A model generated the notes under the pieces. It was not told where the DNA came from. It worked only from the letters and a program-made list of their open reading frames with translations, and ran no database searches. A stretch of DNA of 26,270 nt from DAOMFM01 sp035429825. Its GTDB lineage: Bacteria > Acidobacteriota > Blastocatellia > UBA7656 > JADIYM01. The stretch spans positions 1 through 26,270 of the forward strand of contig JBGAKX010000054.1 in assembly GCA_044224215.1 (NCBI GenBank), written 5' to 3'. The position numbers and the translations under genes were made by a program. Shown here in pieces: positions 7,803-14,467 of this stretch (positions are counted from its first letter, which is position 1; the number at the start of each line of letters is the position of its first letter).

Positions 7803-9257
7803 ATGGTGACAACAACCCATTCACATAGAATAGTTTCAGCCCTCGAGGCGCTCGACAATGGAGCGTTTCGCGAGGCGATTCCCCGCTACGAGGCATCCGA
7901 ACCTTCGACCGACCCGATCGAGACGCTGTGGCGCGCCGAGGTGGCGCTCTACCTCGATCGCCTGGAAGAATCGGCGGCCGAGCTCAAGCGACTGCCCGTG
8001 TCGTTGGATCGCGATCTCGCGAATCGCGCGGAAACGATCCGGGCCGAGATCGCCTTCTGGGACAAGGCGTTGGACGAGTCGCGTCATCTCGTCATGCCTG
8101 TCGTGCAGTCCACGTGGGAGTGTGGCGACCATCAGGGCCACCTCCGTGCGTCGCTGCTGACTGCCCGTATCGAGCTCAGGCGCGGCAATGCGGCCGAGTT
8201 TCTCGAGAAGGCTCGCGAACCCCGGCGGCTCGCTACCGTTCTCGGGAACGATTTCTACGGCGGCATCATCGCGCACGGCCGGGCATACGCGTACAGCTAT
8301 TTTGGCGACATGAAGCAGGCGGGCCACGCGTTTGCGGAGGCACTCCACCTGTTGAAGAAGAGCGAGGGTCTGAGGTGGGAGGCGTCGTGCCGTGTCCTGT
8401 ACGCGTCGCACCTCGCGGAACTCGGCCGGTGCGACGACGCTATCGCGGAATGCGACGCGGCGGAGAAGGTCGCGTACGACCTCGGGATCATCGGCGACGC
8501 GCTGTGGGCACGAACTGCCGCCGCGCGCACGCTGCTCTCCCTCGATCGTTTCGAGGAGATCGTGACGCGGCTCGGCGAAGTGCTGACGTGGGAGCGCGCG
8601 ACGCGCCACGTGTTCGCCGAGTTGATCGCGTTGCAGGTCCTTGCGATCGCATACTGCGAGCTCGGGCGTTACGAGGAAGCCGAGCGCACCGCGGACGAAA
8701 GCACACGGCTCGCGCAGTTGATCGAGAGCGAAACGTCGGCGCTCGACGGCGAGATGTTGAAGTGGTGGGCTGCGGCGCGACGCGGCGCGTCGGGCGCCGT
8801 TGGGAAGCTCGAGTCGATCATCGAGCGATGCGACGAGGCCGGCACCGAGTACCAGCGTGCGGAGGCGAGGCTCTATGTCGCGCAGGTGTCCGCGGCCGAC
8901 CGGCCCGATATTGCGTCTGCAATGTGTCTCGAAGCCGAGTCGATGCAGGCCTGCACGCAGGCTGCGCGTCTTCAGAACCTGCTGCAGCGCGTGCAGTCGG
9001 GCCTGTCCTCGAAACCTATCCGTGTTGGCGCAGCTGGCGAACTGATCATCGACCCGAAGGTGGGAATGCCCGACTATGACACGGCAGTCGCGACGCTCAG
9101 GCGATTCCTGGCGCTCGAAGCTGTCCGGCGGTCATCGGGCAATCGCGCCGATGCCGCGCGTCAGCTCGGATTGAGCCGTTCACGCTTCCATGATCTGTGG
9201 CTTCAGATTCATGGCAAACCCGTGCGTCCAGAACGAACGCCCGCCGAGAAGGTCTGA
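7803..9257 (+). CDS. TPR-repeat protein with C-terminal Fis-type helix-turn-helix (putative regulator)
   Basis: The 484-residue product has no signal peptide or membrane segment. Residues about 5-415 are alpha-helical, built of repeated paired helices typical of TPR/SEL-like solenoids (for example CRVLYASHLAELGRCDDAIAECDAA, and ALQVLAIAYCELGRYEEAERTADE). The last about 60 residues contain a Fis/HTH_8-like DNA-binding unit: LALEAVRRSSGNRADAARQLG then LSRSRFHDL (about 436-464). The domain order (sensor solenoid first, HTH last) differs from the RRNPP peptide-sensing regulators, which have the HTH first. The ATG at 7803 has GGAGA at 7786-7790 upstream. The gene converges, with a 22-nt gap, on a small secreted-peptide gene whose upstream region carries repeated palindromes; regulation of that gene is inference. 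No specific family name is recognised. Confidence 0.8.
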   Translation: MVTTTHSHRIVSALEALDNGAFREAIPRYEASEPSTDPIETLWRAEVALYLDRLEESAAELKRLPVSLDRDLANRAETIRAEIAFWDKALDESRHLVMPVVQSTWECGDHQGHLRASLLTARIELRRGNAAEFLEKAREPRRLATVLGNDFYGGIIAHGRAYAYSYFGDMKQAGHAFAEALHLLKKSEGLRWEASCRVLYASHLAELGRCDDAIAECDAAEKVAYDLGIIGDALWARTAAARTLLSLDRFEEIVTRLGEVLTWERATRHVFAELIALQVLAIAYCELGRYEEAERTADESTRLAQLIESETSALDGEMLKWWAAARRGASGAVGKLESIIERCDEAGTEYQRAEARLYVAQVSAADRPDIASAMCLEAESMQACTQAARLQNLLQRVQSGLSSKPIRVGAAGELIIDPKVGMPDYDTAVATLRRFLALEAVRRSSGNRADAARQLGLSRSRFHDLWLQIHGKPVRPERTPAEKV

Positions 9258-9279
9258 CGAATGAAACAGTGCTGACCGA

Positions 9280-9486
9280 CTAGGGCATCAGAACGTCGAG
9301 AATCGCAACGAAGCCATTCGCGCGAGCAAGAAACTGAGCGACTGCCGAGCGCGGTGACTCGTTGCAGTTCCCGCCGGGAAGTGATCCTGCCTTGGCCTGC
9401 GGAACGAAGCCCGTTCCAAGACAAAGCATCGTACCAAGTGCGAGGGAAGCGACGGCGCGGAGAGCGGGTCGTCGAGTTGCGTTCAT
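9280..9486 (-). CDS. Small secreted peptide with signal sequence, unknown function
   Basis: The 68-residue product has a clear Sec-type signal peptide: basic N-terminus (NATRRPALR), a hydrophobic core (AVASLALGTMLCLGTGF) and an AKA cleavage motif at about residues 31-33. This leaves a mature peptide of about 35 residues beginning GSLPGGNCNES with a single cysteine and a hydrophobic C-terminal end (VAILDVLMP). A strong Shine-Dalgarno run (AAAGGAAGG on the minus strand, about 6 nt from the ATG) supports real translation despite the small size. It lies convergent to the TPR-HTH gene. Its upstream side (9487-9855) contains three copies of a 16-bp palindrome, so expression is probably controlled by a DNA-binding protein. 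I do not recognise the family. Candidate roles are a signalling peptide or a small envelope protein, both unproven. Confidence 0.65.
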   Translation of the reverse strand: MNATRRPALRAVASLALGTMLCLGTGFVPQAKAGSLPGGNCNESPRSAVAQFLARANGFVAILDVLMP

Positions 9487-9534
9487 GACAGCCTTCCTTT
9501 CAGTGGTCCCGGATTTCGGGAGCCAAGGGGTTCG

Positions 9535-9550
9535 GTCGTAGATTTACGAC
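9535..9550. promoter_or_regulatory. Operator-like palindrome, copy 1
   Basis: GTCGTA-GATT-TACGAC, a 6-bp inverted repeat with a 4-bp centre. It is the copy nearest the secreted-peptide gene, about 49 bp upstream of its ATG. It shares the GTCGTR-N4-YACGAC pattern with the copies at 9586 and 9729. Confidence 0.55.
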
Positions 9551-9585
9551 TCAATAAATTGTGAAGGGGGCTTACGCGCCGCATT

Positions 9586-9601
9586 GTCGTGGAATCACGA
9601 C
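9586..9601. promoter_or_regulatory. Operator-like palindrome, copy 2
   Basis: GTCGTG-GAAT-CACGAC, extended by one more base pair on each side (T9585, A9602). It starts 51 bp from copy 1 and 143 bp from copy 3. Confidence 0.55.
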
Positions 9602-9721
9602 ATACATGCAAGCGCAATTTTACCCGACTTACAGGAAGGCAGATTTTTGAGGGGGGCTACCGAGCGGGGAGCTTCTCGTCGTTACGCTGGACCTGAATTG
9701 GGGGAGATCCGGCCTCGCGCC

Positions 9722-9751
9722 AGGGCTTGTCGTGATTTCACGACAAGCCCT
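9722..9751. promoter_or_regulatory. Operator-like palindrome, copy 3, within a perfect 14-bp inverted repeat
   Basis: The core GTCGTG-ATTT-CACGAC (9729-9744) sits in a perfect inverted repeat with arms 9722-9735 (AGGGCTTGTCGTGA) and 9738-9751. The repeat is followed by TTATTCT, so it could also act as an intrinsic terminator. The core matches copies 1 and 2, which argues for protein binding. Confidence 0.5.
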
Positions 9752-9855
9752 TTATTCTCTGCGACTTGGCGGAGATTTTTCTTGCAGCGTGAAAGAACCT
9801 TAGGCTACTTTGTGCCCCAGTTCGGTTCTTTTGTCTACCAAATTCGGGGGAAGCG

Positions 9856-10173
9856 ATGGAACAACGAATGACGCTGCGCCAGATAGCCTGTTCTTCGGCG
9901 AAGAACGGTGGCCTGCTCGTTTCGCTTCATCTGCTTCCTGCCCAGGTGTCGACGATCGCAGTTGCACAGCAACCCCCGACCCGACGACGACGACGTACAC
10001 GTTTGACGAGCGAGCAGATGCTCGAACTGGCGCGGCTCGCGATTGACGAGGCCGTAGCGGACCAAGCGCCCAGTACTCGCCGATCACGCACGCAGCCGTC
10101 CGCACACGCTCGCGCAAACGGATCGAACGGTCGAGCAGGTCGCTCACCACGGCGACCACCCTGGCCAGGCTAG
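9856..10173 (+). CDS. Doubtful small ORF, 105 residues, unknown
   Basis: The ATG is preceded by GGGGGAAG at 9847-9854, a reasonable ribosome-binding site. The product has a mildly hydrophobic stretch (LLVSLHLLPAQVSTIAV), then an Arg cluster, a short helical segment (TSEQMLELARLAIDEAVA) and a low-complexity Arg/Ser/Pro-rich tail typical of non-coding GC-rich frames. No family is recognised. It lies downstream of the palindrome cluster, divergent from the secreted-peptide gene. It could be a real small gene, a decayed remnant or chance. Its stop lies inside a 14-bp palindrome (10165-10178). Confidence 0.3.
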   Translation: MEQRMTLRQIACSSAKNGGLLVSLHLLPAQVSTIAVAQQPPTRRRRRTRLTSEQMLELARLAIDEAVADQAPSTRRSRTQPSAHARANGSNGRAGRSPRRPPWPG

Positions 10174-10252
10174 CCTGGAGCGTGTTCCTCCCAGCCCCAC
10201 ACGCCGCTTCCCCCGAATTGCCCCCACTTTCTGTGTTCCCGACGCATGTTCC

Positions 10253-10258
10253 TATAGT
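10253..10258 (+). promoter_or_regulatory. -10 element of the VWFA gene
   Basis: TATAGT lies 12 nt before the ATG at 10271, with no Shine-Dalgarno between. No good -35 is visible (the region near 10228-10235 is weak). This predicts a very short leader or a leaderless mRNA. Confidence 0.45.
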
Positions 10259-10270
10259 AGACTTTCACCC

Positions 10271-11308
10271 ATGCATCTTGGGCTGAGGGTGACCAGCGGT
10301 GCCGTCGTCGCACTGTGCCTGTTGTTGAGCGTGCAAGCCCAGGTGCCCCTGACCGGTGCGTCTCGACCGCGGCGCGTGGGCGCGAATGCGCTGCAGACTC
10401 CTACACCGGCTGGGCTTGCGCCGGCCAGCGCGCCGGGCGTCATCGAACGCGTCGCGTCGGCCCCGCCTCCGCCCGCGCGCACGGACGATCAGGTCGAGCT
10501 CAATTCGGACCTCGTGCTCGTGTCCGCCGTCGTCACCACAGGCCCGGACGGCGCCGATCTCGTTCGGGGACTCAAGTCCAACGATTTCTCGATCTTCGAC
10601 GAGGGCGTCCGCCAGGAGATCTCGTTCTTTGGCGACGAATCGCTGCCGCTCGAGATCATCTTCCTGGTCGACGCCAGTCAGAGCATGCAGGTGCACAAGA
10701 CGTTCCAGCGCGAAGCCATGGGAACGTTTCTGCGAACGCTCCTCCGACCGACGGATCATGGCGCCGTGTACTGGTTCAGCGACCTGTTGCTCGTGTTGCT
10801 GGACTTCACGGACATGTCGGGATCGCTCAACTCGGCCATCTTCTTGTTTCCGTGCGGCGGCGCGACGGCGCTCTACTCCGCGATCGCGGCCTCCTCGAAC
10901 AAGCTCGCCACCAAGACGGGACGCCGCGCCATCGTCGTGCTGTCGGACGGGCGCGATACCTTCAGCGGCATCCGCCTCGAGGACGCGCTGCGCCAGGCGC
11001 AGTCCACCGACACGGCCATCTACGCGATCAACACGTCGTTTGCCCGGTGGGCGGTCACCGAAGAGTACAGGCAGAACGATCCGCTCGAATACCTCGCGAC
11101 CGAGACCGGCGGCGAGGTCTACTACATCTCGAATCCCGACGACGTCGAGGAAGCGCTGTCGCGGCTGTCCGGACGGCTTCGCGAACAGTACGTGCTCGGG
11201 TTCTACCCGAGCGCCGAGCGGAACGCCGGCAAGTACCGGCACTTGAAGATCCGGCTCAACGGCCATGACGGCAGCGTGATCGCTCGCACCGGCTACTACT
11301 CGCGCTGA
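10271..11308 (+). CDS. Secreted VWFA-related Acidobacterial-domain protein
   Basis: The 345-residue product has an N-terminal signal peptide (about 1-23, core AVVALCLLLSVQA). A Pro/Ala-rich linker runs to about residue 75. A strand-rich segment follows (VLVSAVVTTGPDGADLVRGL, then NDFSIFDEGVRQEI), typical of the 'VWFA-related Acidobacterial domain' family. The VWA domain begins near 128. The MIDAS metal site is intact: D134-A-S136-Q-S138, T199 in GGATALYSAI, and D226 in LSDGRD. The C-terminus (LREQYVLGFYPS, then KYRHLKIRL) is also characteristic. The protein is exported; ligand and role are unknown. It is followed after 48 bp by another exported protein on the same strand. The family points strongly to an Acidobacteriota host. 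Confidence 0.9.
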   Translation: MHLGLRVTSGAVVALCLLLSVQAQVPLTGASRPRRVGANALQTPTPAGLAPASAPGVIERVASAPPPPARTDDQVELNSDLVLVSAVVTTGPDGADLVRGLKSNDFSIFDEGVRQEISFFGDESLPLEIIFLVDASQSMQVHKTFQREAMGTFLRTLLRPTDHGAVYWFSDLLLVLLDFTDMSGSLNSAIFLFPCGGATALYSAIAASSNKLATKTGRRAIVVLSDGRDTFSGIRLEDALRQAQSTDTAIYAINTSFARWAVTEEYRQNDPLEYLATETGGEVYYISNPDDVEEALSRLSGRLREQYVLGFYPSAERNAGKYRHLKIRLNGHDGSVIARTGYYSR

Positions 11309-11356
11309 GGGCTGACGCCGCCGCAACTTCAACGCGACGTGCTCCGATCATGGGGC

Positions 11357-11962
11357 ATGAAACGCTTCGCCGTTGTCCTCGTCGCCGTTGTCTCGCTCTG
11401 CCCGGTGAGCGCATTCGCCCGTCCATGGACGCGGTCGTACGTCGTCGACGAACGCATCGCCGCGCTCCGCACGGAGCCTCGCCTCACGGCGACCGTTGCG
11501 AAACGCCTCCGGACCGGCCGGATGGTCGCGATCGTCTCGAGAACGCGTGACGCGAACGGCCTGTCGTGGGTGCGCGTTGCAGTGACGCGACGGACGAGGG
11601 GATGGCTGCTCGAACTGGCCATCGCAGCGCCTGCCGACCGCGCAGGGAATGTCCGCCTCGCCGACATGCTCGACACGACGACCGGCTACGAGCGGCTCAG
11701 GCTCTCCCGACTCGCCCTCGACCACTTCCCTCGCCTCGGCGCCGCCGGGCTCGCGGCATTTCGCGAGGAATCGGCCGCCGCCGCCACGCTCCTGTCCCGC
11801 CGGCTCGCCGCACGTGACGACCTCCCGACCGGGTGTTCCGCCGCGGTCCTTCGCGCATTCCTGCTGTCCGACCCGCTCCTCGACCGGTACTCGCGTCTCG
11901 GCGTCGCATTCGACGTGGATTCCATAACGCGAACAGTCACAGCGCGTCCTGTGGCGCGGTAG
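11357..11962 (+). CDS. Exported SH3-like domain protein
   Basis: The 201-residue product begins with a signal peptide (MKRFAVVLVAVVSLCPVSAFA). Residues about 28-85 fit a bacterial SH3 (SH3b) fold: IAALRTEPRLTATVAKRLRTGRMVAIVSR, then SWVRVAVTRRTRGWLLELAI. The remaining about 115 residues are helical (LRLSRLALDHFPRLGAAGLAAFREE) and unrecognised. The ATG at 11357 is preferred over an in-frame GTG at 11339 because it begins exactly at the signal peptide. SH3b domains often bind cell-wall or peptide ligands; a periplasmic role is inferred. It sits between the VWFA gene and the NDP-sugar operon. Confidence 0.75.
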   Translation: MKRFAVVLVAVVSLCPVSAFARPWTRSYVVDERIAALRTEPRLTATVAKRLRTGRMVAIVSRTRDANGLSWVRVAVTRRTRGWLLELAIAAPADRAGNVRLADMLDTTTGYERLRLSRLALDHFPRLGAAGLAAFREESAAAATLLSRRLAARDDLPTGCSAAVLRAFLLSDPLLDRYSRLGVAFDVDSITRTVTARPVAR

Positions 11963-11970
11963 GCCGAAAC

Positions 11971-11999
11971 TTGGCGGTACTCCTTGCGGATGCTAGACT
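11971..11999 (+). promoter_or_regulatory. Promoter of the NDP-sugar/heptose operon
   Basis: TTGGCG (11971-11976), a 17-bp spacer and TAGACT (11994-11999) form a moderate sigma70-like promoter. It is followed by a short leader with a strong Shine-Dalgarno (GGAAGGAG, 12012-12019) before the ATG at 12024. Confidence 0.5.
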
Positions 12000-12023
12000 T
12001 TCGTTTTGCCTGGAAGGAGTCAT

Positions 12024-13073
12024 ATGGCGACGATGCAAGCTGTCATTCTTGCCGGCGGAAAGGGCACCCGGCTTCGCCCACTCACACTTCATACTCCCAA
12101 ACCGGTCATGCCTCTCGCAGGCCAGCCGTTCCTCACATACCAGCTCGACCTTTTGAAGCGCGTCGACGTCCGCGACGTTGTGCTCAGCCTCTCCTATCAG
12201 CCACAGAAGATCGAGGACGTCTTTGGCGATGGGTCGCATCACGGCACGCTCATCCGCTACGTCGTCGAGGCGCAGCCCCTTGGAACCGCCGGTGCGTTCA
12301 AGAATGCCCGCGATGTGATCGATTCCAGGACGATCGTGTTCAACGGCGACGTGCTCACCGACATCGACCTGCGCGCCGTCGTCACGTTTCACGAAGAGCG
12401 CAAGTCCGCGGTCACGATCGTGCTGACGCCCGTCGAAAACCCGCGCGCGTACGGGCTCGTCGAGACCGAGCCCGACGGCGCCGTTCGGAGGTTTCTCGAA
12501 AAGCCGAAGGGCGACCAGATCACGACGAACAACATCAACGCAGGGATCTACGTGATCGAGCCCGAGATCCTGAAGCACATCCCGGCCGACGAAGTCTTCT
12601 CGTTCGAGTACGACCTGTTCCCTTCGCTCCTTGCCAAGGGCGTGCCCGTGTTTGGCTACACGTCCTCCGACTACTGGATCGACATCGGCACACCTCGGCG
12701 TTGTCTGCGCGCAAACCTCGACCTGCTCGCAGGAAAGCTGCCGCACGCACCGATGGCGCCTCGTGTCCGTGGCGAGCGCGTCGACGCGAAGGCATCCGTC
12801 GACGAGCTCTCGTGGATCGACGCGGATGCCACCATCAAGTCGGGCGCGCAGATCGTCAACTCGGTCATCGAGGCAAACTGCGTCATCGAAGAGAAGGCCG
12901 TCATCGAGAACTCCGTCGTACGCCGGTCGACGCGCATCGGCCAATCGGTCGCGCTCCGCGACTCGATCGTCGGGCTGAGCTGCCACATCGGGCGCTTCGC
13001 CTCGGTGGAGCGGGTCGCGCTCGGCGACAAGTCCGTGCTGACGGACTACACCATCATCGGGGATCTTGCGTGA
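12024..13073 (+). CDS. Sugar-phosphate nucleotidyltransferase with C-terminal left-handed beta-helix (mannose-1-P guanylyltransferase-like)
   Basis: The 349-residue product has the nucleotidyltransferase signature GGKGTRLRPLT at 11-21, TPKPVMPL with Lys26, and the metal-binding NGD at 107-109. From about residue 255 hexapeptide-like repeats (ATIKSGAQIVNSVIEANC, then IEEKAVIENSVV) form a left-handed beta-helix, as in GMPP-type enzymes. It would join NTP and a sugar-1-phosphate to give an NDP-sugar such as GDP-mannose. Glucose-1-phosphate or heptose-1-phosphate substrates cannot be excluded, given the heptose genes downstream. The ATG at 12024 is chosen for its Shine-Dalgarno; an in-frame TTG at 12006 lacks one. 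It is the first gene of a five-gene operon and overlaps the next gene by GTGA. Confidence 0.85.
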   Translation: MATMQAVILAGGKGTRLRPLTLHTPKPVMPLAGQPFLTYQLDLLKRVDVRDVVLSLSYQPQKIEDVFGDGSHHGTLIRYVVEAQPLGTAGAFKNARDVIDSRTIVFNGDVLTDIDLRAVVTFHEERKSAVTIVLTPVENPRAYGLVETEPDGAVRRFLEKPKGDQITTNNINAGIYVIEPEILKHIPADEVFSFEYDLFPSLLAKGVPVFGYTSSDYWIDIGTPRRCLRANLDLLAGKLPHAPMAPRVRGERVDAKASVDELSWIDADATIKSGAQIVNSVIEANCVIEEKAVIENSVVRRSTRIGQSVALRDSIVGLSCHIGRFASVERVALGDKSVLTDYTIIGDLA

Positions 13074-14467
13074 CGATCGCGTTCGGAACGGACGGCTGGC
13101 GAGCGGTCATCGCCGACGGATACACCGTTGCAAACGTCGAACGGGTCGCCCAGGCGCTCGCCACGTACATCGCGGACGTCGCGCCGGGTGTTCCCGTCCT
13201 CGTGGGGTACGACCGCCGCTTCATGTCGGAAGTGTTCGCTGAGCGTGCGGCAGGAGTTCTCGCAGGCAACGGTCTCCCCGTCGAACTGTTCGACCGGTCG
13301 ACGCCCACGCCCGTCGTCAGCTACCAGATCGCCGAGGCCAACGTGCCGTTCGGCGTCGTCATCACTGCGAGCCACAACCCGGCCACTCACAATGGATTCA
13401 AGATAAAGGAGTTGCCGGGACGCTCGGCAAACCCGGCGACGATTCGAGTCGAGTCCAAAATCGATCCGCTCGCCGGTCGCGACACCCGCTTTCACAAACG
13501 TCCGACGCGTCGCCCCCGGCGATGGCTACGACCGGGCGATCGCGCGCGTGGTCGACCTCGACGCGGTGATCACCGACGTCACGATCGGCGTCGCGGACGC
13601 GATTCCGGCGCCGCCGGAGACGCCGTCTCCCGATTGCTCGCCGGCGGGTCAAAGCCGTCGGTTCGTGTCGTGACGATCCGGTCCGAGCGTGATCCGTATT
13701 TTGGCGGCGTCAATCCGGAGCCAATTCCCCAGAACATCGGCGCTCTGTCGGACGTCGTGCGATCCGAGGGCGCGCTGCTCGGCATCGCGAACGACGGCGA
13801 CGCCGACAGGCTGGGCGCCGTCGACGAGAACGGCCGGTTTCTGACGTCCCAGATGGTGCTCGCGATCCTTATCCTGCACCTTGCCGAGCGCCGAGGCGAA
13901 CGCGGCAGTGTCATCAAGACCGTGTCGCAGAGCCGCGTCATCGACCGCATGGCCGCCGAGTTCGGTCTCGAAGTCCGCGAGACGCCGATCGGGTTCAAGT
14001 ACATCGCCGACGAGATCTGCCGCGGAGGCGTATTGATCGGCGGCGAGGAGAGCGGGGGCTTCGGATTTCGCGGGTTCGTCCCCGAACGCGACGGCGTGCT
14101 GTCGGGGCTGATGCTCGCCGAGGCCGTTCTCGCGTCGGGCGAGACGCCATCGCAGCTGGTCGCGCACATACAGAAGCGGTTTGGACCGCTCTTCTATGAT
14201 CGCCGCGACCTGCGTGTCGCACCTGCCACCGGTCTGCCGCTCGTGGCGTCGTTTGCGGCGAATCCCCCGACCATGCTCGCATCGAGCCGCGTCGTGGACG
14301 TCGTCACGCTCGACGGAACGAAGTTCGTGCTCGACGACGAGAGTTGGCTGCTGTTGCGTCAGTCTGGAACCGAGCCCGTACTGCGCGTCTACAGCGAAGC
14401 GACGTCTGAAGCCAAGCGCGACGCGATGCTCGAGGCGGGCGTCGCGATGGCGTCGGAGAGGCGTTAG
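13070..14467 (+). CDS. Phosphomannomutase/phosphoglucomutase with two compensating frameshifts
   Basis: The 465-codon gene encodes an alpha-D-phosphohexomutase that interconverts hexose-6-phosphate and hexose-1-phosphate, feeding the upstream nucleotidyltransferase. Visible motifs are the phosphoserine loop TASHNPATHNG (Ser101), metal loop DGDADR (242-247), sugar-binding GEESGG (325-330) and phosphate-binding RQSGTEP (430-436). The GTG start at 13070 overlaps the previous stop. Between about 13457 and 13607 the frame reads Arg-rich nonsense. The +1 frame there (codons starting 13473) reads SPVATPAFTNVRRVAPGDGYDRAI then ARVVDLDAVITDVTIGVADA, which fits the family. One extra base near the AAAA run (13457-13460) and one missing base near 13601-13608 would explain it. 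The ORF stays open overall. Either sequencing error or a damaged gene. Confidence 0.85.
   Translation: MTIAFGTDGWRAVIADGYTVANVERVAQALATYIADVAPGVPVLVGYDRRFMSEVFAERAAGVLAGNGLPVELFDRSTPTPVVSYQIAEANVPFGVVITASHNPATHNGFKIKELPGRSANPATIRVESKIDPLAGRDTRFHKRPTRRPRRWLRPGDRARGRPRRGDHRRHDRRRGRDSGAAGDAVSRLLAGGSKPSVRVVTIRSERDPYFGGVNPEPIPQNIGALSDVVRSEGALLGIANDGDADRLGAVDENGRFLTSQMVLAILILHLAERRGERGSVIKTVSQSRVIDRMAAEFGLEVRETPIGFKYIADEICRGGVLIGGEESGGFGFRGFVPERDGVLSGLMLAEAVLASGETPSQLVAHIQKRFGPLFYDRRDLRVAPATGLPLVASFAANPPTMLASSRVVDVVTLDGTKFVLDDESWLLLRQSGTEPVLRVYSEATSEAKRDAMLEAGVAMASERR

Larger units (their letters stand above)
9487..9855. other. 369-bp intergenic region with three operator-like palindromes
   Basis: This gap lies between the start of the secreted-peptide gene (minus strand) and the doubtful ORF at 9856. 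It holds three 16-bp palindromes (listed separately), a small inverted repeat TCCCG-N5-CGGGA at 9507-9521, and an AAAGAACC / GGTTCTTT pair (9792-9799 and 9824-9831) just before the 9856 ORF. It is AT-richer than its surroundings. No clear consensus promoter was seen on either strand, so an activator may be needed. An open frame at 9584-9871 starts from TTG, crosses two of the palindromes and looks non-coding. Confidence 0.6.

Noticed and set aside
9754..9790. Possible sigma54 promoter (TTGGCGG to CTTGCAG) near the palindromes
   Set aside because: Spacing between the GG and GC elements is 14 or 11 nt instead of the required 10.
9584..9871. 95-codon plus-strand frame through the palindrome region
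   Set aside because: TTG start without a ribosome site, runs through two operator-like palindromes, no protein-like features.
9800..10159. Minus-strand frame of 119 codons opposite the doubtful ORF
   Set aside because: No ribosome site, no motif, composition not protein-like; it is no better than the plus-strand candidate.
11984..13069. Long open extension upstream of the phosphomutase (total 827 codons)
   Set aside because: It is the alternate frame of the nucleotidyltransferase; the family N-terminus (AFGTDGWRAVIAD) starts at the GTG at 13070.
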